Assembly: GCA_037893245.1 (NCBI GenBank)
Contig: JBAIAA010000893.1
Span: forward strand, 682,001-746,000
DNA from: Crossaster papposus
Lineage: Eukaryota > Echinodermata > Asteroidea > Velatida > Solasteridae
Length of the DNA: 64,000 nucleotides
Reading direction: 5' to 3'
Shown here: positions 1-58,779 of the stretch, piece after piece
How the letters are laid out: the number at the start of each line of letters is the position of its first letter
Numbering within the stretch: the stretch's first letter is position 1
Program-made: the position numbers and the translations under genes
Notes under the pieces: generated by a model
Told to the model about the DNA's origin: nothing
The model's database searches: none
Seen by the model: the letters and a program-made list of their open reading frames with translations, nothing else

Positions 1-570
1 CAGTCGCCACAGATGCACTGTGCTGGGTTTGGCAGGGTTAGAGTTAACTCACTGTATATTTATTTCAAATGTCTTTAGATAACATATTTTGAAATTATCT
101 TACTTAACAATTTGTTTTATTGTTCAAGACGCCCATTTTATTCATTTTAAGACCCCTTGATAAAAAATAAAAAAAAAAAATTTAATTGGTAATTCTGACT
201 TATCAGAACAACAAATTAGTAATTCACTTAAGTGCCAGTAACACTCTTTCCACCCCCCCCCCCTCCCTTTTCATCTTCCAAACTAAAAAGAAAACAAAAA
301 GCCAACACAGGGTCTAATGTTATTTCAACACCCCCCCCCCCCCCCTCTCCAAAACAAAAAAAATTGATTTGATAGATGTACTCGTAAATGACAGCATTTT
401 CTTTTTAAATATACGACAATTAAAAATAAAAAATAAACAAATCTGACATTCGCAAGAAAGTGTGATAATTATTTCTTTATTTCATGTTTGCCTTTAAACA
501 CTTGGTCATTTCCAAACCTAGGCTTTGCTCCTAGCTTTGGCTTTTGTCTCCTGTGCGGACTCTAAACAAT
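1..570. other. Intergenic, AT-rich, no gene seen
   Basis: No coding exon or RNA gene is recognisable. The stretch holds two poly-C runs (about 255-264 and 331-345) and an A-rich tract. Bases about 10-55 resemble the right end of the element at 1627-1949, sharing a GATGCACTGTGCTG core followed by GGCAGGGTTAG. The window may therefore start inside a related repeat copy. Confidence 0.6.
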
Positions 571-1018
571 TGTGACCCGCTCCATCGAAATCAGGAATAA
601 GTCGCAACATGACCTTTGGAGATATGCACATGGTGAGAAAGGGAATTTCATAAGCTTTCTAATGATACTCATCACAAGTGTGTATCTGTTTAGGTTAACG
701 AGTTATGGTCTGATGAAGATGACAGGTGTATGTATATTTATTTGCCGAATCCACATTCCGAGAAAAACTGCTTTGAAATAAACAAAATTGACCAAAATCA
801 TACGGACAGCGCACACAAATCCTCTTTATTTTCATCTTTATTGATCGTTTTTACATACAAGACATTAATGACAATAATCTGTGATAACTACACTTCCTAA
901 AAATACAATGTTCAGAAAATCGACTTGGTCACGATTTTCACCCATGCGTTCACTTTAACGGCCGATTGCGTAAAACGGCCTCAGCGACTTATTCCTGATT
1001 ACGATGGAGCGGGTCACA
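571..1018. repeat. Family C foldback element, copy 1
   Basis: The ends are inverted repeats: TGTGACCCGCTCCATCG at the left and its near-complement ending GGGTCACA at the right. The internal sequence is almost the same as 29236-29679. No transposase is encoded, so it is best described as a MITE-like non-autonomous DNA transposon. The open frame inside it is not a gene, because the other copy carries the same frame with repeat-type changes. Confidence 0.85.
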
Positions 1019-1626
1019 ATTGAAGTCGTGATATTCAGCAACGGAACCCGTACTGAAGAGCAGCCAGAGTTTGGAAAATGCTTACTAGTTTTTTAATACA
1101 ACTGCACTACATTTTGAACTGAAAAATAAATAAATAACATCTACAGTGATATCCTATTGGATTTAGTTAAGACTCATACACATTACATGTACATTTCTAA
1201 TTAATAATAATATTCCATGATTTGTGCGTTATATATCACTATTTTAACTCTAACACGATAAACCACAAATTTACAAAAATACACTTTTAAATCAGATCAT
1301 AATTTCCGTAATGACTTTATAAATTGCATAATATAATTACATAAGACACGTAGCATTTAATAGATTAACAACAAATATCTAAATTTTTCTTTTTAAAATG
1401 GACAATTTTTTGCCATTGATTTGATCTTATTCGATAAACTACAATTTAAAAAAAATAGTCGCACTTTGTCACAAATCACAACTGCAAAACAAGATTAGGG
1501 GAAGAATGTCGTGTCCTGTCGCCACTTTTGTGGTGTACGAAATTAAGAACATTTAAAATGTCTTTTACATTTTTTTCACTGGTTGGCCTTTGAGATGATG
1601 AGAAAAAAGTGGCGTCAGGGTATTCA
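1019..1626. other. AT-rich intergenic DNA
   Basis: No exon is recognised. A short segment at about 1497-1560 resembles repeat family R (core GAATGTNGTNTCCTG, then a TGTACGAA motif), also seen near 48060, 53410 and 59020. This stretch may contain the 3' UTR of the minus-strand PGAP4-like gene, but no clear polyadenylation signal was assigned. Confidence 0.4.
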
Positions 1627-1949
1627 GTTGATTAATCCTAACCCTATTTTGACTAGAAACCCTGCCAGACACAGCAACATGCAGCATTTGTCAAAGCGAC
1701 AACCCTGCCCAGTGCAGCAAGATCCATCAGGTCAAAAATCTCAAGGTCAAACTGCCTCAGAGTCTGTGGTTACCCAACGCAGCAGGGTTCATCTCTGGCA
1801 TTGTTTAACGGGGACTAGCTCTCAATAGTCTTAGACTGTGGTCGTTTATGCACTGGTGTTGACAACTGAATGCATCAAAGTTCACCGGTGAAAAAAATTG
1901 CTTTTTTCTGATGCACTGTGCTGCGGCGTCTGGCAGGGTTAGGGTTAAC
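1627..1949. repeat. Imperfect inverted-repeat element (MITE-like)
   Basis: The left end has CCTAACCCT and then ACCCTGCCAGACACAGCA. The right end is an imperfect reverse complement, TGCTGCGGCGTCTGGCAGGGTTAGGGTTAA. The open frame inside it has no recognisable protein signature. The element ends about 35 bp from the PGAP4-like stop codon, so it probably lies in that gene's 3' UTR. Confidence 0.55.
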
Positions 1950-1985
1950 AAATATTTAGTACATCCGGCACAGTCCAACTCTACT

Positions 1986-3221
1986 TTAGAGATACGTCAA
2001 CTCATCGAGAAAGGCATAAGCTATAGCCCTGTTGGTTCCCCCACGCAAGGCAGAGTAGAACCCAATGTGGGTAAAGAGGTTTGGCACGACCAGGTACTGC
2101 CTCAGGTTTTCCCGTTCCCGGTACACCTCAAACGCATAGTCTAGGGGGAACCCTGGCTTGCAGACGACACTGTTGAAGTACCCCACCAGCCCTGCTATCC
2201 TCTCCTGGGGGAAGAGGACAGCCGGCAGGCAGCACGTTGTACCGGGGTCCAACCTGGCGAAGTATTTTGACAAGCCGTAGAGTTGGAGGAAGTACTGCCG
2301 GCCGATCATCCAGACGGCAAGAAAGAAGTAAGCGAAGCTCACAACGAAGATGTAATACGTGGACCAGAGGTGGCGGTTTCGGTACGTCCCTTTTGCTGGG
2401 TGATTTGAGATTGCTGGGGGGACTTGTCGAGTACAGATTCCGTAGAGGATAGAAGTCAGGCTGGCCCCGACTAGCGAGAGCGCGACCCAGTCGAAGACAA
2501 AGAAGGGGCTGCGGTGGAAGTTGGCAAACTCGTTGGGGAAGTTGAGTTTGAGCCAGCCCCAGTCGGGGGCACCGTCCGCGGACCGTCCGCGGGAGACGGT
2601 GCTCTCCAGGCGACTCCGGAGCAGGTGGTCGAGGACTTCGTAGAAGTCGTTGTGCGGCAACGCGTCGTCCTGCATGAGCAGGACGTACCGGGTGTCGAAC
2701 TTGGCGGCCGTCTCTAAACAGAAGGTGTAACTCTCTTTCTCTTCCTCGTACCGCCCGGTGTTGTGCCGCGTGCGGTTCGGCGGGAACCGGACCACGTGGA
2801 AGTAACCGGCCAGATCGTCTGCTTCTGGGTGCGACTGCTTCGCCCTCTGGGCGTTGCAAATGAAGACGAAGACCTTGTCCGCGACCCCGGCCCTTGTTAT
2901 AGCATCGTACAGCCCTACCATCGACTGTGTGAGATACTTCGTATTCACCGTCTTTATCTTGCGCGAGATGCTGACAACACCGATAACAATTTGCAGCTTC
3001 CCGGATTTCGGCAGGGCCTTCAAGGGACCATTCTTCTCCATCGTCGAGAGATACTCCTCCGCGACTTCCACCCTGTGCTGGTTAAGTCGGACAGGCCTTT
3101 GTTCAATGTCGCGAGGCGGGACAAAGTACACGGAATACGGTAGATCGTGGCACAGTAGGGGTAACACCAGGATAAACGTCACTCCGTAAACTATGGCAGT
3201 CTTGACTACAGCACTGTTCCA
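1986..3221 (-). CDS. PGAP4: PGAP4/TMEM246-like GPI-anchor GalNAc transferase, main exon (5' end missing)
   Basis: The exon encodes 411 residues similar to PGAP4 (TMEM246), the Golgi enzyme that adds GalNAc to the mannose of GPI anchors. Counting from the first exon codon, the first membrane segment is at about 10-30, a DXD-like QDDA motif at about 184-187 follows a YVLLM strand, and two closely spaced membrane segments (about 240-262 and 288-308) interrupt the glycosyltransferase fold, which is typical of the family. A CC pair (about 330-331) and a C-terminal PNLFTHIG motif also match. No in-frame ATG precedes the first membrane segment: the codon at 3180-3182 is GTG. Upstream, the frame is open only to a TAG that forms the acceptor ATTCTAG at the exon edge (3222 onward). 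A short N-terminal exon must therefore lie further upstream on this strand. It was not identified. Human PGAP4 is about 403 residues, so the exon holds nearly the whole protein. Confidence 0.88.
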   Translation of the reverse strand, partial: WNSAVVKTAIVYGVTFILVLPLLCHDLPYSVYFVPPRDIEQRPVRLNQHRVEVAEEYLSTMEKNGPLKALPKSGKLQIVIGVVSISRKIKTVNTKYLTQSMVGLYDAITRAGVADKVFVFICNAQRAKQSHPEADDLAGYFHVVRFPPNRTRHNTGRYEEEKESYTFCLETAAKFDTRYVLLMQDDALPHNDFYEVLDHLLRSRLESTVSRGRSADGAPDWGWLKLNFPNEFANFHRSPFFVFDWVALSLVGASLTSILYGICTRQVPPAISNHPAKGTYRNRHLWSTYYIFVVSFAYFFLAVWMIGRQYFLQLYGLSKYFARLDPGTTCCLPAVLFPQERIAGLVGYFNSVVCKPGFPLDYAFEVYRERENLRQYLVVPNLFTHIGFYSALRGGTNRAIAYAFLDELTYL

Positions 3222-4080
3222 CTAGAATATGAAGAGATTTTATATTGCTATTATTAAGATTATCACCCGAGTAATTTGCATTAAAATTTTAACCTCTAAT
3301 ACATTGTACCAATATTTGTTGCCATATTAAAAAAAATATATATAATGTTAGTATATAGTATTATAGGCCGTAATTGTCTTTTTTGTTCCCCCAACAAAAT
3401 TGTTGCTAGTGCCCCACATACATAGCTCTTTTTGACACAATTTTGTACCACCATTAAAAAAAGAAGAGAAAATTCTATCTGCCATCTTACAAAATCTATA
3501 TTTCGATCTTAACAAGATATATAATGGCAGAGACATTATATAGCATTCGTGAGAATCCTTTTAGTTTTACAACTTTTTGTCGGCACACGTATAATGTGTG
3601 GCTTTATAAAGGAAGTCCAGTAGTCCTATTTGAGCAATAGATGTACTAATTTATATAAAGAGCTAGGCCTATTTTGGTCCAAAGCTAATTTGTGAATCAC
3701 GGTTTGAGGGCGCCCTACTCATTTCACATGCCTGCAAAAATACAGTTGAATTTGTGCACAGCCAAACGAATGGCCGAGTGACGCAAAACATAACTGCTTG
3801 GCCCACACTGTGTCTTGCTGTTCCTAATCATCTGTCAGTTTCATGCTTGCTTATAATTGTTGAAATCATATCGAGTTGGTGGGTGCATACTGTTCCTTGC
3901 TCTATGGTGGGTGATGTGTAAGTACAAAAAGAAGCCCTTCGCCGCCCGTGGTTCAAAAACCGGATACCGTAAAGTCGATGTAGCGCCACCGCTCGGTGAT
4001 GAATAATTAGCTTTAGCCAAACAATTAGGTCATTCCTATGAGCCAATCAAATCTGGAATAGCGTATCACGTGGCTGCATA
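3222..4080. other. Intergenic or intron DNA upstream of PGAP4-like exon
   Basis: No coding exon is recognised on either strand. The missing N-terminal exon and promoter of the minus-strand PGAP4-like gene should lie here or farther right. A CCAAT-box-like AGCCAATCAAA is present near 4040. The short open frames show no family signature. Confidence 0.4.
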
Positions 4081-4157
4081 TTCTTTTGAAAGATGATCCA
4101 AAACAGTGCCAGTGGAACGTCTAACCAAATCTGTCAATAATTTTCGCTCGGAAAACG
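4081..4157 (+). other. Candidate non-coding first exon of CKAP5
   Basis: A strong donor (AAACG|GTAAGAAA, cut after 4157) lies about 110 bp after a CCAAT-like box. A non-coding exon starting at 9221 needs an upstream partner, and this is the best donor I noticed in the region. The 5' edge is arbitrary. No transcript evidence is available, so the call is speculative. Confidence 0.22.
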
Positions 4158-4927
4158 GTAAGAAAATACTTTGTTTTCTCTCGGACGAATTGAGAAGCGA
4201 GTATATTGGACACGTCGTTCATATGGTATACACTAAGCCAGGTTGATTTGTCGTTAGAGCTAGATGTGTCATTTTGCCTAAAAAAATATTTTTGGGGGGC
4301 TGCTGCGGTCCGGTACTGTGTGTGGTACCTTGACGTATCCGTGCTAGAATGCTAAGTCTTGTTACAATTTGATTTGGATGCCAGACTGCTGACAAATGTT
4401 TAAAATTATTATTTGTATTTCATAAATTATATTACAGTTTTGCCTGTTTCATTGTTGTGATGCTTTTAAACTGACAATTTTGTAGGATTTTGGGTTTTGT
4501 TGCATTTTTTTTTTTTTTCCTTAAAATTATTTTAATTTTGGTAATATTTTAAACTTGCGGTTAAGGTTGTGTATTCTCGATCTCGCAGTCGGCATGACGT
4601 CACGAAGGGGCGAGCCGTCTGTATAGCCAGGTATAGCAACATGCGTTAAACCTCAATTATTTCCCTTCAGGCTTCACGCTAGTAAAGTGCATAAACAATG
4701 GGAAGATAAACAAAGTTCCTGGATGTCCGACTGCGAGAATAGCAAATGTATGAATCTTGTAGTTGAAATGTGTGTGTTGGTTTGTTTTTTTCAGCGTATT
4801 TAACATGATTATGATCATCCCATGATTTTATGATTTTTATGGGGGCACACCGCGGTTCGCGTATCGATTTTGCACTAGAAGGAGTAGGACGCAACTTTCG
4901 GGCCACTTTCTGTTTGCCACGGTCGCT

Positions 4928-5136
4928 GCAATAAGGTGTTTCACGGTAATATGCGCCATCTTGTTCACGGGGCAAATTAAACACGCGTTGCTAGACGCGC
5001 GCACATTTTAGAATGAACGCATGATGACTTGGAAGCGCAAAAGTTTTCGATCGACGATGCGTACACAGCAACGCGTGTAAATTTTGCCCCGCGAAGAAGA
5101 TGGCGCATATTACCGTGAAACACCTTATTGTAGCTA
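4928..5136. repeat. Foldback repeat with arms of about 60 bp
   Basis: The left arm starts CAATAAGGTGTTTCACGG and continues through ATGCGCCATCTT and GGGGCAAATT. The right arm (about 5078-5136) is its reverse complement with few changes. A second small inverted repeat follows at about 5210-5280, around GGAGTTCATTTCCC and GGGAAATGAACTCC. No coding content is recognised. Confidence 0.75.
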
Positions 5137-6828
5137 AGTGGCAAAAACCGTGCCACTCCTAATTTATCTCCCTGTTGAGCGCAATCTTGAGTTTTGCGCA
5201 AACTTATTTTACTCCCTCCGGAGTTCATTTCCCCTCGAATGAAATCCATTCAAAGGGAAATGAACTCCGTAGGGAGGACATTACGTTTGCACAAAACTAA
5301 AGATTGCGTTAAACAGTCGGATGTACATGTAAATGTCTCCAGGGACGTTAGATGCCGGAAACCAAAATTCTCGATCAGTTCACCTTCGAAATACAGCTGT
5401 TTCTCTGTTACATGTCCCTTCGTGGGTGCCTGTAAGTGTAAGCTACTATCGTAGTAGATCAAGTACAAAATATCAGTGAGATCAGGATGTCCAATTAGAC
5501 GAGACCTTACTCATTGGGCTGCATGTGGGAAGTGTGGGGGGGGGGGGGGGGGGTTGTGACAGTAGATACCTACAACTGTAACAGTTTATCGATGCATGTC
5601 ATTGAATGTATGCAGAGGACTAATGATGTGCATCGGAATGGGTTGACGAGGCCAAATCGACCGGAAACATTACAAATATAACATCAATCCGAACCGAAGA
5701 CCGATCCGATGAACTCTCAAACCCGACCCGCGTTTCCGGTCTACTGCTCATTTTTATTTTTATGTTTTTGGTGTGCTGCCGACAACACATACATTTTGCT
5801 GTAATCTGAAGATGTGAAAAAAAGTGAATACACTAGTGAATTCACCACGTGAATTTTTCTTTTACATTTTTTTTTGTTCTTTCCTCTTTCAGTTTACTTT
5901 TGTTTTTACACAACATAGCTCACCCGACCCGACCTGACAAATTATAGAAGAAAATTTATAGAAGAAAAAAATAATACTAAATATATAAAAAAATAACAAA
6001 TTCAGGCATGAGATTGTTTTAGACTGAGGTTTTAAAACCTCTGTCACGAACATGTAATGCTTGAATTTTAGCATTAACTGACTGCTGAACTACGTGTAGT
6101 CTTTCGATATTTTGGGTAAATGCCACCCATTCCTCAAAATAAACCACCCATAATTATAACAACCGTTGAATAATACAGACGCTTCGCCGTTTGGCTGCAA
6201 CCATCCCGGAATGTAACGTTATCCCCCCATCAGTCCGGCCCACCTGGGTCACATATTTTCATTTTTGTGGACAGTGAAAAATGAGAAGTGATAAACACTG
6301 GGATTTTAATCTGCTTCGGTCGGAAGGCCAGGAGTGTTTGGATGTTTTATATAAAAATGGTAATTGGTGGTGTTGATCTTCTTATTAAATGCACTACTGT
6401 AGTATTAATTTTTGTATTTAATTAATTTCATTTGAATTCCTAATTTCATGTTAAATATGTACATACTCATTCAAAATGTTCTCAATGTACGTGTAAAATC
6501 TTGAAATGTTCCTATACTTTCGGTACAGTATGGACAGACTTTTCATCAGATTTGAAAAATAAAATAAGGTGTTCAATGCTCGCAATTACCATAGTTTTAA
6601 CTTTTAATCTCCTAAATCCATTAAAAAAATCATCCTAACCCCCCCCCCCCCCCCCCCCCCTTTTCCCCGTCCAAATTTTGGAGACCCTAGTCCTGCAGGC
6701 CTTAGGAGAGGTTAATAAATGTAGATGGAGTATAATGGACTTAGTCCAGGAGGCCTGAAGTACCGCTGGGGGAATCCAATTGAATTTAGTTATAATGATG
6801 ATTCAAAAAGGATACTCTATGGAGACCT
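5137..6828. other. Intergenic or long 5' intron, no gene seen
   Basis: This stretch holds low-complexity tracts (poly-G about 5536-5553, poly-C about 6641-6660) and unique-looking AT-rich DNA. No exon with flanking splice sites and recognisable protein was found. If the candidate first exon at 4157 is right, all of this is CKAP5 intron. Confidence 0.5.
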
Positions 6829-7053
6829 GGGCCAAATTTCTTGGCTCTGCTTACCATAGCAGAAAATTCGGTGCTTACGGTAAACGTATTTCACGCGTTA
6901 GCGAGGAATGTTGGTCTTTGAGCAAGCGTACATCCCGTAACTAAAGATTCTGTGCTTACATGGTAAGCAATTAATTTTTCTGCTAGCGCGGTAAGCGGAA
7001 AATGGTGACGTAAGCGCGAAATTCTGTGGTTAGCAGAGCCAAGATATTGGGCC
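6829..7053. repeat. Family M foldback element, copy 1
   Basis: The termini are inverted: GGGCCAAATTTCTTGGCTCTG at the left and CAGAGCCAAGATATTGGGCCC at the right. Internal subterminal motifs include GCTTACC and GTTAGCAG. Related copies are at 42613-42857 and 44187-44852. The outer GGGGCCAATTTCAT-type end is shared with family A, so the two probably use related transposases. Confidence 0.75.
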
Positions 7054-7430
7054 CTGAACACAATGAGGACAATAGGAGTTAAAGTCTCCACTGGGCATGT
7101 TTCTGTCTACATGTACATGTAGATGAATAGGTCTAGATAACAGTTTTACAAAAAAACTAGAAATTTCCAGGATATGTTTATTACGGTAGTCGCAAATTAA
7201 AGTTTGAGGTCTAAGGGATATGGGGTTAAGGTTGCAGCCCAGGAAATTAAACCTACATGTATGTGAAATAGAGCCACTCTGAAAATAGCCCTTAACGTTC
7301 AGAAAATGTTGTAGACATTTATGAGAACAAAACGATGTATGACTATGAGCATGTATGTGTGATTTTCCTCCACCTAGTTGTGGGGACAGGTTCTTTTGTT
7401 TGGACAAAAACAGACCGAGCATCGGGGACA
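7054..7430. repeat. Family L related repeat (diverged)
   Basis: This segment shares the AACACAATG, AGTCTCCACTGGG and AGATGAATAGGTCT motifs with 7681-8013, 33771-34113 and about 42360-42610. It contains no convincing protein. The 133-codon open frame on the minus strand matches the repeat and has no recognisable domain. Confidence 0.45.
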
Positions 7431-7680
7431 TTTCCGAGTCCCCATAGCGCGTTGGGTCTTCAGTAAAGGGGTTAATAGGTAAAATTGGGTTAGGGTCTTA
7501 TGGTATAATGAAAGAAAATGTAGAAGACAAATTAGGGTGATGTTGAACATTTTAGAATTTTAGAGTGTTTGAGTTTAGAGAGATTTCTCTTAGCACACAA
7601 ACCGTATGGATTGTCCCTATAACGCAATATACGCGAAGAATTGATGTACATATAGTGTTCATTATGATGGCCTTACACAA

Positions 7681-8013
7681 TGGTGCGAAATACGGTACCC
7701 TCTGGAGACGTGGGAACAATGGGAGTGAAAAGGTCTCCAAAGGGTAAATTCTATAGATGAATAGGTCTCCACAAGGAATTTCACAAATTAGATTTTTGAA
7801 TTGTACTTAAATTACTCAAAAACTAGGGTTAGGATGTGGGTTAGGGTTAGTGTTTGGGTTAGGGTATAATATAGGGTATATTGGGTCAAAAATTCAACCC
7901 AGGAAAATAATTGTGGTTAAAATGGGAGCATTTTGAAAAACGTGCTCGACTTTCTAACAATTTTGTACACGAGAACAAAGCCATGTCTCCACAGTGATAC
8001 AAAAATGCGAATG
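7681..8013. repeat. Family L repeat, copy 1
   Basis: This segment is nearly identical over about 330 bp to 33771-34113. It includes ACGGTACCCTCTGGAGACGTG, the TTAGGG-like runs around 7820-7870, and the closing GCCATGTCTCCACAGTGATAC. No terminal inverted repeat was resolved, so the class is unknown. Short TTAGGG motifs are part of this repeat and do not mark a telomere. Confidence 0.75.
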
Positions 8014-8307
8014 TGTGTATGTACATACATACACATGTACTTGTACAGCGTATGGAAGATTTCCTAGAAGATACCGAATCCATGCAGTGTTCTCATATGA
8101 CATCCATGTACATGTTTATGTGACATGGACCGCATGACTCATCGACTGCAGTGGTAAATTAATGCTGAAGGCATGCAAGGTATCACACATCGGATTGAAC
8201 CACAGAGAAGGGGCAGCAACAGGGAACTGAAAAGGTGTGAATTTGGTGACATTTTAGTCAAAGATTCTGTTACGTCAGTGTTAAAGCATGGATGAATAAG
8301 AACATTC

Positions 8308-8714
8308 TTAAAGGTAGTATACACCATGTACAGATTTGATTTTAGTATAATTTCCGGAAATGGATGGATTTGGGAATTAGTGTTTTATAGCAAATATTGT
8401 GGCGATTGTTTTTGTAGTTACGGGCCCTGTTTCTATTCCCTATTTTTGTTTAATTACATTTGAAAAATTTTGGCGAGGAGTCAAACTATTAAAACGAAAA
8501 CCTGGCAAACGGTACAATTTTTTGTCGTGCATGAAGCTACCCTAGGCATGTAGTCGAAAATTTAATTTTTTGAAAAAATTCCAGAATATCTAGTGCAATT
8601 ATTTTGCGGGATGCATACAATCATTATTTACTTTCAAATAACTAAGATGTTTCTTAATCGTTCAGTAGTAATTTGTTTTTTTAATATCGGCAAAATGGTG
8701 TATCCTACCTTTAA
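8308..8714. repeat. Family G foldback element, copy 1
   Basis: The termini are TTAAAGGTAGTATACACCAT at the left and ATGGTGTATCCTACCTTTAA at the right. Other copies or halves are at 24776, 26931, 35632, 48540, 49280 and 54466. No transposase is encoded. Confidence 0.8.
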
Positions 8715-9220
8715 ATAGCCCAACATCTTTTGACAGAATAGACACAGTTGTTAGCACATGGCAGGAAATTGGATTAATTAGTCTTCTTTCAACATCTTTG
8801 TTATTTTAATTAGAGGTGAAGTGACCAGTTTGACACAATGTATGCATTCTAAAGTAGTCAGGTCTTTTCAAACTAATACTCTTCATTCGTATTGACTCTT
8901 TGTACGCTTTTGTTTTGTACGCTTTTCATAAGGCCATATTGTCGTCATTACATGTAGGTTGTAATGCTCACAGTAGCTTAAATTACGGTTGAACTTCTGC
9001 CTCGTCTTTAACAAAGAAATATCAAATTTCGAACAAAAAAATATAAATTGCAATCCAAGTTTACTAAATGAATTTGACAACTGAAAAATTGATTTTGCTG
9101 TTTATTAATTTTTTTTCCAGGTTTTTTTATGTAATTTCACCTTCTGTGATTTTTCAGCGATCTGGTGATATTTTTTTGTTATCAGTAAATTTTTGTTGTT
9201 TATTACTTTTCAACTTGCAG

Positions 9221-9285
9221 ATCATTGACGTTGGCTCGCGGATTCGTAGTTTATTTATCTGAATGAATGACCTTTGACCTTCAAG
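9221..9285 (+). other. CKAP5: CKAP5 5' UTR exon part with uORFs
   Basis: A good acceptor (polypyrimidine tract, then CAACTTGCAG) ends at 9220, suggesting the start-codon exon begins at 9221 with 65 nt of 5' UTR. Two ATGs precede the main start. The one at 9263 opens a four-codon uORF ending in TGA at 9275-9277. The one at 9267 is out of frame and overlaps the CKAP5 start. Confidence 0.5.
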
Positions 9286-56445
<47,160 letters not shown>

Positions 56446-58300
56446 CCAGACCTGTGGTTGCCATAGAAACATAGTCTGACAATTGTACGTTACTTAAGGT
56501 CGCAAGAATTTTTTTTTTTAACGACGGCGTCGTTTTGGCACAGGAAAGGTCTGGTTTGATTCTTTCGTCTCCCCTCTGAGGAAAAAATATTTTGAAGCAA
56601 GTTCCCCCAAAAACAGCAGGTCGTATGAGAATGTAATATAGTCTGCGTCTGGTTCCCCGCGGTAGGGGTGTGACGCAGATGGCAGTTTCTGCAGTGTGAT
56701 GCATGCTGGGAGACACACCGTGTGGTTGAGAAGATCTCAAATTGTCCTGTGGGGGGAAAAATGATTTAATCATCCGAAACCACAAACGAAAAGATTGAAT
56801 TTTAGGTAATTCGTTTGTGTATATGGCATAGGAGCATTTTGGAAAGGTTTAAAAACAAATTACTTAATTGTAAATTATATTCCATGATAGGAAATTGTAT
56901 CCAAACATATAATTGGAGGTCTTTCAATGTGTAAAGTGTTTCTCTCATTGTTCTAACTCTTTTTCCCCCAAATAAATTATGCAGATTCCTCATTCTTAAC
57001 CAGTTCGCGCCGGATGACGTATATAAACGCAAAGTTTTCCCTAGATTCAAAACGGGTGACGCATAAACATGCCACGAGCAAGGCCGGAAATGCGTAGGTG
57101 TGCTTCCCGGTACTAACGGCCTGAATTTTTCTCGGATCGAGTTTCGTTAAAAATAATTACGCGCGTCGGCTCGGTGATGTTAAAATAAAATAATCCCGGG
57201 CGTCGGCTCGGTGAGGCTAAAATAATCCCGGCACGAACTGGTTAACTGCATTGATATTTTATTTTTCTCTTGTGTGATTCATTGACGTGTGCTGTCTTTT
57301 CATTGGCTATGCAGCTTGTTTGAAGGTATGAATATTCATATAAATGTGTAGCTGTTCATTGGCTAACAAGATTGCCTCATTTCAATGTGGGTTTGTGTGA
57401 AATGGGGTTGCTGACATTCAGACTGTTAACTCAGCGGGTCTGTTCATATGCAAATCTGTCTATGAATATTCATTTCTCAGTTTATGCATCACAATGCAGT
57501 GTACAGTATTTTCCTATAGAAGGAAAACCTGTACGACCTTAAAAGGATATAACAAGTCTTCTGTCATCACAAATGTAAAAAGTGTTGATTTTTCTTCTTT
57601 TTTGTACATCCTTATGTATTGGTTTGCATTTTTCTCTAATTGAGTTGCCTTATAATTTAATATAAAGAATTAATTTTATAACATAAGTAAAAATACCTTT
57701 TGGGATAGTTTACCATTTCTCATGTACATAAAATGTACACACTTTTTTCCTTTCCTTTTTGTTTTTGAATGATTAAACAAATGAGGTCAAAGGTCATTTG
57801 ACAGCAGCCATTTTGTAATAATTATTTTGGGGTAGTTTTGCCCAAGGTAAAATAAGAATGCACTGCCTTGTTTTTTTTTTTATAGAACTTGAAAAACAAA
57901 TTCAGATGTACTTTTTAGGCTTTTTGTTGGTTTGTGACGATTAACTATCGAGAATGTTTGGTGTGGCTGCATCATGTGGTATAATCTAGCCAATCAGAGA
58001 TCTCTAGTTACGTTTGGCTTTTCTGTTTGATTTCTAAACCCCCTTAATTATTTGTTCTCCCGTGTTTAAGCCTATACTAATCAGTATTGAAATAAATGCC
58101 ATTTGTATTATAAATATATATCGGAAACAAATTCTCCTTAACACTTGTTCGGGCAATAGCAAGTATGTATTTAAAAACTGTGCTCCGTTATCCTGTATCA
58201 AAACAGAGAAGAAAATGTACATAATATCTAATTAAGTTGTTGCGGTGGATTTGTGTCAGATCGGTGTAAATTATACGAATAATTAAACCTACAAAAGCTA
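56446..58300 (+). other. CKAP5: CKAP5 3' UTR and downstream region
   Basis: No further exon is seen. AATAAA signals occur near 56972 and at 58091-58096, and AT-rich 3' UTR-like sequence fills the interval. A family B element (56996-57245) lies between the two signals and would be in the transcript if the distal site is used. Neither polyadenylation site is proven. Confidence 0.5.
56996..57245. repeat. Family B foldback element, copy 9
   Basis: The ends are TTAACCAGTTCGCGCCGG and CCGGCACGAACTGGTTAA. It lies after the CKAP5 stop and probably in the 3' UTR. Confidence 0.9.
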
Positions 58301-58400
58301 TCGTGCTGCTTGGACCAATGGCCTTTTTAGAGTGGGGAGTGTGGTTTTTATTTTCACAGGACTTTATTTACACCCGGTCTGGTCCACCCAACTTCAAACC

Positions 58401-58676
58401 AGGGTTGTAGTGAGTCCCTGCAAGTCCGTTCACAAGTCCTTTCGTGAAGCCAGTCACAAGTTCCTTAATAAAGGCAGTCACAAGTAATTGGATGAACAAT
58501 GACAAAGAAATGCTTTTGTCAAAGCTGATTTGAATAGCTTGTGATATGAATTGGAACTGAAGGACTTGTGATGGACTTGTGATGGACTTGTGATGGACTT
58601 GTGATGGACTTGTGATGGACTTGCAGGGACTTGTGATGGACTTGCAGGGACTTGTGATGGACTCGACTACATCCCT
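58401..58676. repeat. Family I foldback with 11-bp internal tandem repeat
   Basis: The ends are AGGGTTGTAGTGAGTCCCTG and GACTCGACTACATCCCT. The right half carries units of GGACTTGTGAT and two GGACTTGCAGG units. Confidence 0.82.
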
Positions 58677-58779
58677 GCTTCAAACTAGGAAAAAATGTTT
58701 CTGACTGACACCACTTTTGTCAATACAAAGATGGTGAAAAGACTTACAATCTGAGACTGAGATTTGAAAAAAGGAAATA

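Noticed and set aside
2128-2859. 243-codon frame overlapping the PGAP4-like exon
   Set aside because: It is a shadow frame in GC-rich coding DNA; the other frame matches PGAP4 throughout.
3348-3536. Possible N-terminal exon of the PGAP4-like gene on the minus strand
   Set aside because: The frame is short and low-complexity, with no clear donor in the right phase and no similarity to the PGAP4 N-terminus.
7810-7870. TTAGGG-like repeats suggesting an interstitial telomere
   Set aside because: The motifs are few and irregular, and are part of a dispersed repeat also present at 33920-33970.
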